This document shows, piece by piece, positions 52,008 through 61,629 of a stretch of 64,000 nt of DNA; positions within the stretch are counted from its first letter, which is position 1; every line of letters starts with the position of its first letter. The DNA comes from Verrucomicrobiaceae bacterium. GTDB lineage: Bacteria > Verrucomicrobiota > Verrucomicrobiia > Verrucomicrobiales > Verrucomicrobiaceae. Below the pieces are notes generated by a model. It ran no database searches, had not been told where the DNA came from, and saw only the letters and a program-made list of their open reading frames with translations. The stretch lies in NCBI GenBank assembly GCA_019694165.1, contig JAIBCL010000008.1:124001-188000 (forward strand), written 5' to 3'. The translations under genes and the position numbers were made by a program.

Positions 52008-54326
52008 ATGAGGGGAAAAAAGGAAAGCATTCACGTCTGGGCGCCTGAGATTCACGAGGGATCGGGAGGCATCCAGGCTTTCTCGCGCGTCTATGTGAAG
52101 TCACTGCAGGAGGCGTACCCGGACATAGGCGTCCACGTCTTCGTGAAGAACGACTCCGTGCCCGGGCACGATCCGTTGCGCCTCCTGGGAGTGACCATTC
52201 ACTCTGCGGCCCGCTACCCTGGCTGGCTGCGCACGCTGGCGCTGGTCGTCATGGGCATCGGCCTCGGCTTGTGGATGAGGCCGCGCTGCGCAATCACCAC
52301 GCATCTGCACTTCCTGCCCGCGCTGCGCATGCTGCACTGGCTGGCAGGCATCCCGGTGATAAGCGTTCTGCACGGCGTGGAGGCGTGGTACGCACGCGAC
52401 GGGCTGCGCGTGCGGGCCATGCGCGCGGCGAACCACCTCATGGCCGTGAGCCGCCACACGCGGCAGATGGTGATCAATGCCTTTGGCGTCGAGCCGCAGC
52501 GCGTCAGCGTGGTTCCGAACACCTTCGACACCGGGCGTTTCACCCTCGGTCCGAAGCCCGGGCGCCTGCTGAAAAAGTTCGGCCTGCGCCCGGATCAGCC
52601 GGTGCTGCTCACAGTCAGCCGCCTGGCACTCTCCGAAGGTCACAAGGGGCACCGGCAGGTGCTGGTGGCCCTCGATGCGATACGGCGGAAGTTTCCAGAC
52701 GTGCGCTATCTCGTGGTGGGCACCGGGGATGATCTGCCGCGCCTGCGCGATGCCGTGGTGGCGCGCGGGCTGGAGGACTGCGTGATCTTTGCCGGCTACG
52801 TCCCGTCCGCCGAATTGCCTGATTACTACCGGCTGTGCGACGCCTTCGTGATGCCCAGCAGCAAGGAGGGCTTTGGCATCGTCTTCCTGGAGGCGATGGC
52901 CTCGGGCAAGCCGGTGGTGGCCGGCTGCCTCGACGGATCGGTGGATGCCCTCGATGGCGGCCGCCTCGGCGTGCTGGTGGATCCGAACGACCCGGCGAAA
53001 ATCGCAGACTCCGTCTGCCGTGTGCTCGCGCACCAGCCCGAGGGTGCGCTCTGGAATGACCCCGCAGCCCTGCGCGCGGCCGTGGTGGCGCAGTTCGGTC
53101 ATCAGCGCGTGAGCCGCCTGATGGCGGACGACATCGCCGGCATCATCGGCCGCGAACCGCGGTCCGACAGCAGCCTGCCCGCCGCGCGCGGTGGCGAGGA
53201 CGTCTTCCCCGTGGCGCCTCGCATCGTGGTGATCACGAAATTGATCACGCCGTACCACGTCGAGTTCTTCAACGCGCTCTCCGCCCAGGGCGGGCTGCTG
53301 CTCGAGGTGATCTACCTGACCAGCCGCGATCCCGACCACCAATGGCAAATGCCGTCGGTGGCGCATGATCATCTGGTGCTCTCCGACATGCCCGAGATGG
53401 AGGCCAACGCGCTGCGCAGCATCAGCAGCGCGGACCTCGCCGTGTTCAACTGCAATCTCGACTGGTTCGTGTTCAAAGCCCTGCGCGAGCGCTCGCGGGC
53501 ACGGCGGCCGTGGGTATTCTGGGGCGAGTGGCCGGGCTTCATGCGGCCGGGCGTGAGCGGCGCGGTGGCGCGGTGGTTCCTGCGCGTGCCTCTCCACCGC
53601 CAGACCGCCCCGATCTGGGCGGTCGGCAAGCTCGCCATCGAAGGCTTCCGCAAGGAGTTCGGCAACAGCCGCACCTATTGCAACATCCCTTACTTTTGCG
53701 ATCTGCAGCGCTTGCTTGACGCACCGCTTCCGCCGGTGGACAGGCGCACGTTCCTGTATGCAGGCACGCTCACGCAGCGCCGCGGCGTGGACGTGCTGGC
53801 CTCCGCTTTTGCGCGTCTGGCCTCCCTGCACCCGGACGCGCGCCTCGTGGTGATGGGCACCGGTCCGATGGAGGGCACGATGCGCGGGCTGCTCAAAAAC
53901 TGCGCCGACAAGGTCACCTGGCTCGGCTTTCTCCCCTGGCAGCAGACACAGATGGGCTACGCGCAGGGATCCGTGTTTTGCTTCCCTGCGCGGGATGAGG
54001 CGTGGGGCCTGCCGGTCACGGAAGCACTCGCCTCCGGCCTGCCCGTGATCAGCACGCCGCGCACCGGGGCGGCCGTCGAATTCGTCGCTGACGGTGAGAC
54101 TGGATGGCTGGTCCCGGCGGATGACGTCGCCGCGCTCGTGGCTGCCATGGAGAAGGCACTGCGCCTGCCTGATGCGGACTTCGCGCAGTTGCAAAAGAAG
54201 GCGCGCGAAGTGGCGGCAGGCGGCACGCTGGCAGAAGGCGTCAAACGCATCGCCGGCGCGGCCACTGATTTCATCTCCCGCTGGCGGGCGCGTTCTCCCG
54301 GCCGCCGTTCCGTCTTGCACCCCTGA
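52008..54326 (+). CDS. Fused double glycosyltransferase (GT4-GT4)
   Basis: The 772-residue protein has two complete GT-B modules. The first (about 1-385) starts SIHVWAPEIHEGSGGIQAFS and has VSRLALSEGHKGHRQVLVAL and MPSSKEGFGIVFLEAMASG. The second (about 402-772) starts RIVVITKLITPYHVEFFNAL, then RPWVFWGEWPGFM, FLYAGTLTQRRGVDVLASA and FPARDEAWGLPVTEALASG. The second module is clearly related to the first module of the fusion at 56151. It starts 6 bp after the GMD-like gene and is followed 9 bp later by the asparagine-synthase-like gene, so it is part of one operon. Confidence 0.85.
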   Translation: MRGKKESIHVWAPEIHEGSGGIQAFSRVYVKSLQEAYPDIGVHVFVKNDSVPGHDPLRLLGVTIHSAARYPGWLRTLALVVMGIGLGLWMRPRCAITTHLHFLPALRMLHWLAGIPVISVLHGVEAWYARDGLRVRAMRAANHLMAVSRHTRQMVINAFGVEPQRVSVVPNTFDTGRFTLGPKPGRLLKKFGLRPDQPVLLTVSRLALSEGHKGHRQVLVALDAIRRKFPDVRYLVVGTGDDLPRLRDAVVARGLEDCVIFAGYVPSAELPDYYRLCDAFVMPSSKEGFGIVFLEAMASGKPVVAGCLDGSVDALDGGRLGVLVDPNDPAKIADSVCRVLAHQPEGALWNDPAALRAAVVAQFGHQRVSRLMADDIAGIIGREPRSDSSLPAARGGEDVFPVAPRIVVITKLITPYHVEFFNALSAQGGLLLEVIYLTSRDPDHQWQMPSVAHDHLVLSDMPEMEANALRSISSADLAVFNCNLDWFVFKALRERSRARRPWVFWGEWPGFMRPGVSGAVARWFLRVPLHRQTAPIWAVGKLAIEGFRKEFGNSRTYCNIPYFCDLQRLLDAPLPPVDRRTFLYAGTLTQRRGVDVLASAFARLASLHPDARLVVMGTGPMEGTMRGLLKNCADKVTWLGFLPWQQTQMGYAQGSVFCFPARDEAWGLPVTEALASGLPVISTPRTGAAVEFVADGETGWLVPADDVAALVAAMEKALRLPDADFAQLQKKAREVAAGGTLAEGVKRIAGAATDFISRWRARSPGRRSVLHP

Positions 54327-54335
54327 CGCTTTTTC

Positions 54336-56135
54336 ATGTGCGGCATCGCAGGCATCCTGCACGCGGGCGGGTCTGACAAGGACTCGCTGCGCCGCCCGCT
54401 GGACGATCTCGTCCTCGCGCTGCGGCATCGCGGGCCGGACGACAACGGCATCTGGATCAATGCCGGGGGCACGGCCGGTCTGGCGCATGTGCGCCTGGCC
54501 ATCCTGGACCTCACCCCCGCGGGCCACCAGCCGATGCACACGGCTGACGGCGAGCTGCACATCATCTTCAACGGCGAGATTTACAATTTCCGCGAACTCC
54601 GCGCCGGGCTCGAAAAAGAAGGCGTCGTATTCAAAACCAATTCGGATACCGAAGTCCTCCTCCAGATGTACCGGGCCAGGGGCGTGTCCATGTTGTCCGA
54701 ATTGCGCGGCATGTTCGCCTTCGCGATCTGGGATGAAAAGCGCCGGAACTGCCTGCTGGCCCGTGATCCCATGGGTATCAAGCCGCTCTACTACGCGCTC
54801 AACGGCCAGCGCATGGTCTTCGCATCCGAATTGCGTGCCCTGCAAACGGCGGGCCTCGTCGGGCGCGATCTCGATGCCGGCGCACTCATCCGCTATTTCC
54901 AAATGGGATCGGTGCCGGAGCCGCAGACGCTGCTGGCCGACGTCCACAGCCTCGAAGCCGGACACTATCTGATGTGGGAGAATGGCCGGGTGGCCAAGCG
55001 CTGCTACTGGCGGGTCGCCTTCCCGGAAAAACAGACGCAGCCAATGGATCCTGTCCGTGCCACGGACGAGGTGCGGAGCGCGCTGCTCGACAGCCTGCGC
55101 GCACACTTCGTCAGCGACGTGCCGGTGGGAGTCTTCTTGAGCGGCGGGATTGATTCCACGGCTCTTGTCGCACTGGCGCGCGTGGAGGGACACGAGAACC
55201 TCGCCACCTTCTCCATCGGCGTGAACGATCCGGAGATGGATGAGGCCGCCATCGCGGAGAAGACCGCCGGATTTTTCGGCACGCAGCACCGGACCATGCA
55301 TCTGGATGCCGCCCTCGGGCGCCAGATTTTCGCCAGGTTCCTGGAGAGCATGGACCAGCCCAGCATCGACGGCCTGAACACCCACACCGTGTCATCGTTC
55401 GCCAGCGAGCACGGCATGAAGGTCGTCCTCTCCGGTCTCGGCGGCGACGAATTGTTCGCCGGCTACCGCAGCTTCGACTCCGTGCCGCGGCTGCACGCGT
55501 TCAACCGCGCGGTTCACTGCCTGCCCGGTGCCGCGACCCTGGCCGGCTGGGCGATGGAGAGATGTCCGCTCTCGGCCCGCGTAAGGCGCGTCGGATCACT
55601 GCTCCGCTCCGAGGTCACGATGAAGAGCGCCTTCCGCTGCTTCCGCAGCATCTTCTCCCTGCGCAGCGCACAACTTCTGGCCGCGCGCTATCTCGACTGC
55701 CATCCGCGGAATCTGCCCGAGCTTTATTATTCCCAGGTCCAGGCGAAGGAGGCGCGCAATGCCGTCAGCGAGTGCGAGATCACGCTCTACATGCGCAATC
55801 AACTGCTCAAGGACAGCGACGTGATGAGCATGGCCCGCGGGCTGGAGCTGCGGGTGCCGTTCGTGGACCGCGTGCTCTTCGAGCGCATCGCCGCGGTGCC
55901 CGCCGTGCTCCGTCTCCGGCAGGGCAAGCAGATGCTGCTGGATGCCGTGCCGGAGATTCCCGAATGGGTGCGCAACCAGCGCAAGCGCGGATTCATGTTT
56001 CCCTTTGAGAAATGGCTTGAGGAAGACTGGAAGCAGCCTTTCGCCGATGCCGCCAGCAAAGTACCCTATGGCCGGCCGTCGTGGTATCAGAGCTGGGCCG
56101 TGTTCGTGCTCGAACATTGGCTGAGACGGCAGTAG
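54336..56135 (+). CDS. Asparagine synthase (glutamine-hydrolysing) family amidotransferase
   Basis: The 599-residue protein has the full AsnB layout. Catalytic Cys2 (MCGIAGIL) opens the class II glutaminase domain, with NGEIYNF and SDTEVLLQ. The synthetase domain has the PP-loop FLSGGIDSTALVAL near residue 267 and LSGLGGDELFAGY. In polysaccharide loci such AsnB-type proteins are thought to amidate uronic acids. Its place between two glycosyltransferase fusions, in a locus that should make ManNAcA, supports that role over housekeeping asparagine synthesis. That remains an inference. Confidence 0.9.
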   Translation: MCGIAGILHAGGSDKDSLRRPLDDLVLALRHRGPDDNGIWINAGGTAGLAHVRLAILDLTPAGHQPMHTADGELHIIFNGEIYNFRELRAGLEKEGVVFKTNSDTEVLLQMYRARGVSMLSELRGMFAFAIWDEKRRNCLLARDPMGIKPLYYALNGQRMVFASELRALQTAGLVGRDLDAGALIRYFQMGSVPEPQTLLADVHSLEAGHYLMWENGRVAKRCYWRVAFPEKQTQPMDPVRATDEVRSALLDSLRAHFVSDVPVGVFLSGGIDSTALVALARVEGHENLATFSIGVNDPEMDEAAIAEKTAGFFGTQHRTMHLDAALGRQIFARFLESMDQPSIDGLNTHTVSSFASEHGMKVVLSGLGGDELFAGYRSFDSVPRLHAFNRAVHCLPGAATLAGWAMERCPLSARVRRVGSLLRSEVTMKSAFRCFRSIFSLRSAQLLAARYLDCHPRNLPELYYSQVQAKEARNAVSECEITLYMRNQLLKDSDVMSMARGLELRVPFVDRVLFERIAAVPAVLRLRQGKQMLLDAVPEIPEWVRNQRKRGFMFPFEKWLEEDWKQPFADAASKVPYGRPSWYQSWAVFVLEHWLRRQ

Positions 56136-56150
56136 TCGCCACATAAAACC

Positions 56151-58523
56151 ATGCCCTTCACGGGACGATCCAACAACAGCGAAGATTTCGCGGGCGGCGA
56201 AGCTCCCGCAAATGCATCAGGCCAGGTTCTGGACATCTGCGTGATCACGTATCTCACGTCGCCTTATCAGGTGGAGTTTTTCAACGAAATCGCCACCCAC
56301 AAGGGCGTCAGGCTGCGCGTCATCTATCTCCACGAGGAGGTGCGCCTCTATCCCTGGGCACCGGTAGAATGCAGGCATGAGTTCATGATCCTGGAGGGCA
56401 GCCGGCGGAGAATCGCCCAGGCGTTCAAGTGGGCGCGCGAAGCGTCGCTGACGGTGTGCAACTACTACACCCATTGGTTTGCCCTCGCCGCGCTCCACGC
56501 CCGTCATCTTGGCGGACGACCCTGGGTGTTTTGGGGCGAGAGTCCGGGATTCCTCCAGCTTGGCTGGCTTGGAAAGCTGGGACGCAAGATGCTCCTCTAC
56601 CCCATCGCCAGAAGTGACGCTCCAGTGTGGGGCATCGGGCGCACTGGCGTGTCCCGCTACAAGCAGGACTGGGGCGACTCGAAGGACTACGTCAATCTCC
56701 CCTACTTCTCCGATCTCCAGCGCTTCCGCACCCAGACCAGAACCGCGCCCGCCGACGTGCGCTGCATTTTGTACTCCGGCGTGCTCAGGCCGCGCAAAGG
56801 AGTGCTCGAGCTGGCCGAGGCATTCCGCGCCGCCGCATTGCAAAACGGCACGCTGCGTCTGGTGATCCTGGGTGGCGGACCGCTCGAAGACCAGATGAGG
56901 ACGATTCTCGATCCCGTACGGCATCTCGTGCGGTGGGAGGGTTTCCGCCAGTGGCACGAGCTGCCGGCACTGTACGCGCAGGCACATGTGCTGTGCCTGC
57001 CCACCAAATACGATGGCTGGGCCATGGTGGTGCCCGAAGCCCTCGCGGCCGGACTGCCCGTGCTCACCACCCGCGAGGCCGGCGCGGCGGTGGAACTCGT
57101 CGAAGATGGCGTGAACGGCTGGCTCATGCCGGCGGTGAGGACGCAGTGCATCACCGAGTCGCTGCTCCGCATCGCCGCGCTCTCGAACGATGAACTCGAA
57201 AAACTCGGTGTCACCGCGCGGGAAAGCGTGCGGGATCACAGCCTCGCGGAGGGCGGCACGCGTTTCGTCGCCGCCGCCTGGGGTGCCATCGAGGCGTTTC
57301 ATTGTCGCCTGGCCTCCGGTCGTGCCGGGCTCCCTCCATCTGCGCCGAAGATTTTCATCACCGGCCCCTATCCGCCGGATCGCTTGAACAGCATGATCCG
57401 GTATGTGGACCTCCTGCGGTCGGTTACGAAAGATTTTCCCTGGCCCGTCGAACAGCTGGACCCGCCCGTAATCTTCGGCGCATTGCGCCGGCTTCCCGCG
57501 CGGCTGCGCAGGCTGCTCGAGTATCTGGACAAGTACGTGTTTTTCCCGCTGAAGATCCGCTGGAGGGCAGGCAGGAACGCCGGACGCGAGGGTTGTTTCG
57601 TTCACATCACCGACCAGGGATTCGGCCCCCTCGCTCCATGGATCGCGGACTTTCCAGTCGTCGTCACCTGCCACGACCTGATCGCCATCCGGGCCGCGCT
57701 CGGGCTTGGACCCGCGGCACGGCGCGCACCATGGCGTGGCTGGTTCCAGCGCCTCATCCGGCGGACCTTGTGCCTGCCTGCCACTGTGATTTGTGATTCG
57801 GAAAAAACACGCGGTGACTGCGAGCAATTGCTGAGCACAGGAAGCGTCCGCCATGTGCTGCATCTGCCGCTCGATCCCGAGTTCACGGGCGACACCGGCG
57901 GCATCGAGGTTCCAGCGCTGCCCGAGCGTTTCTTCCTGCATGTTGGCAATTCGCTTTGGTACAAGAACCGGCCGGGCGTGCTGCAAATCTTTGCCGCCCT
58001 TTGTGAGAAGCCGGCCATGCCGCCAAAGCTCGTCTTCATGGGAGAGCCCCCCACGGCGGACGAACTCCGCATCGCAAGCACGCGCAAGATCGAAGACCGT
58101 GTCGTCTGGATTCCCCGTCCGCCCACGGCTTGGATCATGGCCGCCTACGACAGGGCGCAGGCTCTGATTTTCCCTTCACTGGAAGAAGGCTTCGGCTGGC
58201 CGGTGCTGGAGGCCATGTCGCGCGGATGCCCGGTGTTTTGTTCTGATCGCGCACCGCTTTCTGAAATCGGCGGTGATGCCGTGGTGTACATCGATCCGGA
58301 AAGTCCTGCCGCGGCAGCCGATGTCATCGCGGGCTGCATGGTGCAGGGCGGCCCGTGGCGGAGCGCTCAAGCCGCGAAGGGGAAGAGCCGAGCAGCCGGC
58401 TTTTCCGTCCCAAGATTCAGCGCCGGCATGATGGGGGTGTATCAGTCGGTCATCGACCGCTTCACGCTGGAAGGGAGCCGGGAGGCTGAGCACGAGCCGA
58501 TGCGGGACGCCTCGCCGGGTTGA
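56151..58523 (+). CDS. Fused double glycosyltransferase (GT4-GT4)
   Basis: The 790-residue protein has two GT-B modules. The first (about 20-385) has SPYQVEFFNEIATHKGV, RPWVFWGESPGFLQ, ILYSGVLRPRKGVLELAEA and LPTKYDGWAMVVPEALAAG. It is homologous to the second module of the gene at 52008. The second module (about 395-790) starts KIFITGPYPPDRLNSMIRYV, then VVTCHDLIAIR, RFFLHVGNSLWYKNRPGVL and FPSLEEGFGWPVLEAMSRG. The terminal motif is the normal donor-binding acidic pair. An unannotated N-terminal tail of about 20 residues is polar. It is followed 9 bp later by another GT4 gene. Confidence 0.85.
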   Translation: MPFTGRSNNSEDFAGGEAPANASGQVLDICVITYLTSPYQVEFFNEIATHKGVRLRVIYLHEEVRLYPWAPVECRHEFMILEGSRRRIAQAFKWAREASLTVCNYYTHWFALAALHARHLGGRPWVFWGESPGFLQLGWLGKLGRKMLLYPIARSDAPVWGIGRTGVSRYKQDWGDSKDYVNLPYFSDLQRFRTQTRTAPADVRCILYSGVLRPRKGVLELAEAFRAAALQNGTLRLVILGGGPLEDQMRTILDPVRHLVRWEGFRQWHELPALYAQAHVLCLPTKYDGWAMVVPEALAAGLPVLTTREAGAAVELVEDGVNGWLMPAVRTQCITESLLRIAALSNDELEKLGVTARESVRDHSLAEGGTRFVAAAWGAIEAFHCRLASGRAGLPPSAPKIFITGPYPPDRLNSMIRYVDLLRSVTKDFPWPVEQLDPPVIFGALRRLPARLRRLLEYLDKYVFFPLKIRWRAGRNAGREGCFVHITDQGFGPLAPWIADFPVVVTCHDLIAIRAALGLGPAARRAPWRGWFQRLIRRTLCLPATVICDSEKTRGDCEQLLSTGSVRHVLHLPLDPEFTGDTGGIEVPALPERFFLHVGNSLWYKNRPGVLQIFAALCEKPAMPPKLVFMGEPPTADELRIASTRKIEDRVVWIPRPPTAWIMAAYDRAQALIFPSLEEGFGWPVLEAMSRGCPVFCSDRAPLSEIGGDAVVYIDPESPAAAADVIAGCMVQGGPWRSAQAAKGKSRAAGFSVPRFSAGMMGVYQSVIDRFTLEGSREAEHEPMRDASPG

Positions 58524-58532
58524 GGAATTCCG

Positions 58533-59708
58533 ATGCGAGTGCTGCACATCATTCCGAGCATGGCACCGTCCTACGGCGGACCGGCGACTGCGCTGCCCGG
58601 CATCGCCAAAGGGCTGCTTGACGCTGGAGTATCAGTCGATGTGGCCACCATCATCAATCCTGGCGAGCAAGCGGACCCCGCGCAGGCGGTATCGGACGAA
58701 GCGCATGGATTCCGCCGTTTCGTCTTCGCACGCACGACGCGGCCTTACCGCATCTCGCTGCCTCTCGGACGATGGCTGGATGAACGAGTGCGGGAGTACG
58801 CACTGGTGCATGTGCATGCCGTGTTCACCTACTCGAGCCGCGCGGGCTGCCGCAGCGCGTTCAGCAACGCCGTGCCGTACATCGTCAGGCCGCTGGGCAT
58901 CCTGAACCGTTGGGGCATGGAGCAGCGCCGCCCGCTGGCGAAGAAGTTCTTCTTCAAGTTCATCGAAAAACCGCTTCTCGATGCCGCTGCGGGAATGCAC
59001 TACACGAGCGAGACGGAGGCCGAAGAGGCCGCGCGACTGAGCATCCGCGCGCCGGCGCGCATTGTCCCGCTCGGCATCGATCTCGGCCCGTTCGAGCGGC
59101 TTCCGGGCAGAGAGATTTTTGTCTCGCGCTTCTTTCCGGATTCGCACGCTGGCGGACCGGTGATCCTTTTCCTCTCGCGGCTGGATCCGAAGAAGGGCAT
59201 CGATTTGCTGCTCGATGCCTTTCAATCAATGCTCTCCTCGCATCCGCGCGCGCGGCTGGTCATCGCAGGTGATGGAGATGCGGCGTTTGTCCGGTCACTC
59301 AAGGAGCGGGCCGCGCAACTCGGCCTCGGCGGCTCGGTGGTCTGGCCTGGATTTCTCGCGGGTGAAATGAAACTCGCCGCGCTGGCGGCCGCGGATGTTT
59401 TCTGCCTGCCCTCGCATTCTGAGAATTTCGGCATGGCTTTGCTGGAGGCGATGGCCGCCGGAAAAGCGTGCGTCTCCAGCGACCAGGTGGCGCTCGGTGT
59501 CGAAGCGGCGCGCTCGAGCGCGGTGAAGCTCGTGACGCGTGATGCGGCGTCGATTGCGAAGGCGCTGGAGGACGTGATGGCATCAGCGGACCGGCGATCG
59601 CAACTCGGCGCGACGGCGCGCACCTACGCCCGCGAGCACCACGGCATCGCCGCTGTCGGCACGAGGCTTGCCGCGTGGTATGAGGAGATCGTCGGCGCGA
59701 AAAGATAA
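58533..59708 (+). CDS. Glycosyltransferase family 4
   Basis: The 391-residue enzyme starts MRVLHIIPSMAPSYGGPATAL, typical for GT4. Motifs are LVHVHAVFTYSSRAGCRSA, ILFLSRLDPKKGIDLLLDA and CLPSHSENFGMALLEAMAAG, with the conserved pair of glutamates. This pattern is like the WcaI/mannosyltransferase subset of O-antigen loci. Donor is likely a GDP- or UDP-sugar made by the locus, but cannot be assigned. It is 9 bp from the upstream and 6 bp from the downstream gene. Confidence 0.9.
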   Translation: MRVLHIIPSMAPSYGGPATALPGIAKGLLDAGVSVDVATIINPGEQADPAQAVSDEAHGFRRFVFARTTRPYRISLPLGRWLDERVREYALVHVHAVFTYSSRAGCRSAFSNAVPYIVRPLGILNRWGMEQRRPLAKKFFFKFIEKPLLDAAAGMHYTSETEAEEAARLSIRAPARIVPLGIDLGPFERLPGREIFVSRFFPDSHAGGPVILFLSRLDPKKGIDLLLDAFQSMLSSHPRARLVIAGDGDAAFVRSLKERAAQLGLGGSVVWPGFLAGEMKLAALAAADVFCLPSHSENFGMALLEAMAAGKACVSSDQVALGVEAARSSAVKLVTRDAASIAKALEDVMASADRRSQLGATARTYAREHHGIAAVGTRLAAWYEEIVGAKR

Positions 59709-59714
59709 AGACCG

Positions 59715-60497
59715 ATGACTGATCCGCGGTCAGGCCATGTGCGGCTCGTGGTGCCTTGCTTTCAAGAAAGCAGGCGGATCGGCGGCTTTCTTCCGGCTCT
59801 GTGCGCGGGCATGGAGTCGCTAGGAGGCGTGGACGTACTCGTCGTCGAGGACGGTGGCGGCGGCGAGGAGCAGTCGCGGCTGGCCGCGATGATCGAGGAC
59901 TTGCGGCGCGTCCACCCGTGCCTTCTGCCGCCGCTGCTGCTGCCCGGGAATCTCGGCAAGGGCGGCGCGGTTTACTCCGGCTGGGACCATGCCGGCGGCG
60001 CGGCCTGGCTGGCGTTTGTCGATGCGGACGGTTCATGTACCGCGGCGGAAGTAGCGCGGCTTATCGGCCTCGCGCGCCAGGAGTCCACGCCACCAAGGGC
60101 GCTCTTTGCCTCGCGGATCAAGATGCTCGGCCGCAAGATCGACCGCCGCTGGAGGAGGCACCTTCTCGGCCGCATCTATGCCACGCTCGTATCGGAGCTG
60201 CTGCACATCCCCGTGTATGACAGCCAGTGCGGGCTGAAGCTTGTGCCGGCCGCGGCCTTCGAGGGTATCAAGCCGCTGCTGTCGATCCAGGGATTCGCCT
60301 TCGACGTGGAACTGCTCCTCGCCCTGCTGCGCGGCGGCTGCCAGGTACTCGAAGTCCCGATCGACTGGCACGAGACGCCGGGCGGCAAGGTCCGGCTCGT
60401 GCGCGACTCGATCCAGATGGCGCGGGACATCTTTGCCATCCGGCGCGCCGCCGCCCGGTCACCCGCGTGGAGGAACCTCCGCGCAAACGATCCATGA
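59715..60497 (+). CDS. Glycosyltransferase family 2, polyprenyl-phosphate-sugar synthase-like
   Basis: The 260-residue GT-A protein is of the DPM1/dolichyl-phosphate-glucose-synthase type. It opens VRLVVPCFQESRRIGGFLPAL, then LPGNLGKGGAVYSGWDHA and the DxD site AWLAFVDADGSCTAAEVARL. YDSQCGLKLVPAAAFE and FAFDVELLLALLRGGCQVLEVPIDWHE are class hallmarks. No membrane helices are attached, as in the short form. It would load a sugar onto a polyprenyl phosphate for periplasmic transfer. It lies 6 bp after the GT4 gene. Confidence 0.85.
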   Translation: MTDPRSGHVRLVVPCFQESRRIGGFLPALCAGMESLGGVDVLVVEDGGGGEEQSRLAAMIEDLRRVHPCLLPPLLLPGNLGKGGAVYSGWDHAGGAAWLAFVDADGSCTAAEVARLIGLARQESTPPRALFASRIKMLGRKIDRRWRRHLLGRIYATLVSELLHIPVYDSQCGLKLVPAAAFEGIKPLLSIQGFAFDVELLLALLRGGCQVLEVPIDWHETPGGKVRLVRDSIQMARDIFAIRRAAARSPAWRNLRANDP

Positions 60498-60562
60498 TTG
60501 CAACTCCGCTTGAACGGAAATAGGTATGGCGGCTCCAACCACACGCCAATGATTCTCTGAAA

Positions 60563-61576
60563 ATGAAAAAAGCACTCGTAACCGGCATCACGGGCCAGGA
60601 TGGCTCCTATCTCGCGGAACTGCTTCTCGAGAAAGGCTATGAGGTCCACGGCATCGTGCGCCGGGCCTCGAACTTCAACACCCAGCGCATCGACCACCTC
60701 TACGTCGATCCACACAAGAAAACGAACCTGCACCTGCACTTTGGCGATCTGACAGATTCGGTGGCGATGGTGAAGCTCATCCACGAGATGCAACCCGACG
60801 AGGTGTACAATCTCGGCGCGCAGAGCCATGTGCGCGTGTCCTTCGACGTGCCCGAGTCCACCGGCGACATCGTGGGCCTCGGCACGCTGCGCATCCTGGA
60901 AGCGATCCGCGAGGCCGGCATGGTGAACAAGGTGCGCTTCTACCAGGCATCCTCCTCGGAAATGTACGGCAAGGTGCAGGAGGTGCCGCAGACGGAGAAG
61001 ACGCCCTTCTGGCCGCGCTCACCGTATGCGTGCGCAAAAGTGTACGGCTACTGGCTCACGGTGAACTACCGCGAGTCCTACAACCTGCACGCGAGCAACG
61101 GCATCCTCTTCAACCACGAGTCTCCACGCCGCGGCGAGACGTTTGTGACACGCAAGATCACGCGCGCGGCCACGCGCATCAAACTCGGGCTGCAGGACAA
61201 GCTCTACCTCGGCAACATGGATGCCCGGAGGGACTGGGGTTACGCGAAGGAATACGTCGAGATGATGTGGCTCATGCTGCAGCAGGACAGGCCGGACGAC
61301 TACGTCGTCGCCACAAACGAAACGCACTCCGTGCGCGAGTTCGTGGAGGAGACATTTGCCCTGCTGGATCTCGACTGGAAAAAACACGTCGAGCACGACG
61401 CCCGCTACGAGCGTCCGGCGGAGGTGGAGCTGCTCATCGGCGATCCGTCGAAAGCCAAGCGCCAGCTCAACTGGGAGCCGAAGGTGCGGTTCAAAGACCT
61501 CGTGAAGCTCATGGTCGATGCCGACTTGAAGCTGGCCGAGGCGGAGCTGCACCAGCGCGGCCACAGGCCGGCGTAG
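60563..61576 (+). CDS. gmd: GDP-mannose 4,6-dehydratase
   Basis: The 337-residue protein closely follows [23 protein letters not shown], the [16 protein letters not shown] segment, [15 protein letters not shown], the YACAKVYG catalytic motif and [19 protein letters not shown]. It converts GDP-D-mannose to GDP-4-keto-6-deoxymannose, the precursor of GDP-fucose, GDP-rhamnose and GDP-perosamine. No fucose synthase, RMD reductase or aminotransferase was seen in this window, so the end product is undefined. The canonical motifs contrast with the divergent copy at 51030. Confidence 0.94.
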   Translation: MKKALVTGITGQDGSYLAELLLEKGYEVHGIVRRASNFNTQRIDHLYVDPHKKTNLHLHFGDLTDSVAMVKLIHEMQPDEVYNLGAQSHVRVSFDVPESTGDIVGLGTLRILEAIREAGMVNKVRFYQASSSEMYGKVQEVPQTEKTPFWPRSPYACAKVYGYWLTVNYRESYNLHASNGILFNHESPRRGETFVTRKITRAATRIKLGLQDKLYLGNMDARRDWGYAKEYVEMMWLMLQQDRPDDYVVATNETHSVREFVEETFALLDLDWKKHVEHDARYERPAEVELLIGDPSKAKRQLNWEPKVRFKDLVKLMVDADLKLAEAELHQRGHRPA

Positions 61577-61629
61577 CATCATGCGCCCGCCGCCAGTCAC
61601 GCCAGCCTTGCACCCGCCCGTTTGACCCG

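Noticed and set aside
52101-55385. Minus-strand open frame of 1094 codons
   Set aside because: It is antisense to the double glycosyltransferase and the AsnB-type gene, both with clear motifs. The composition is typical of a shadow frame.
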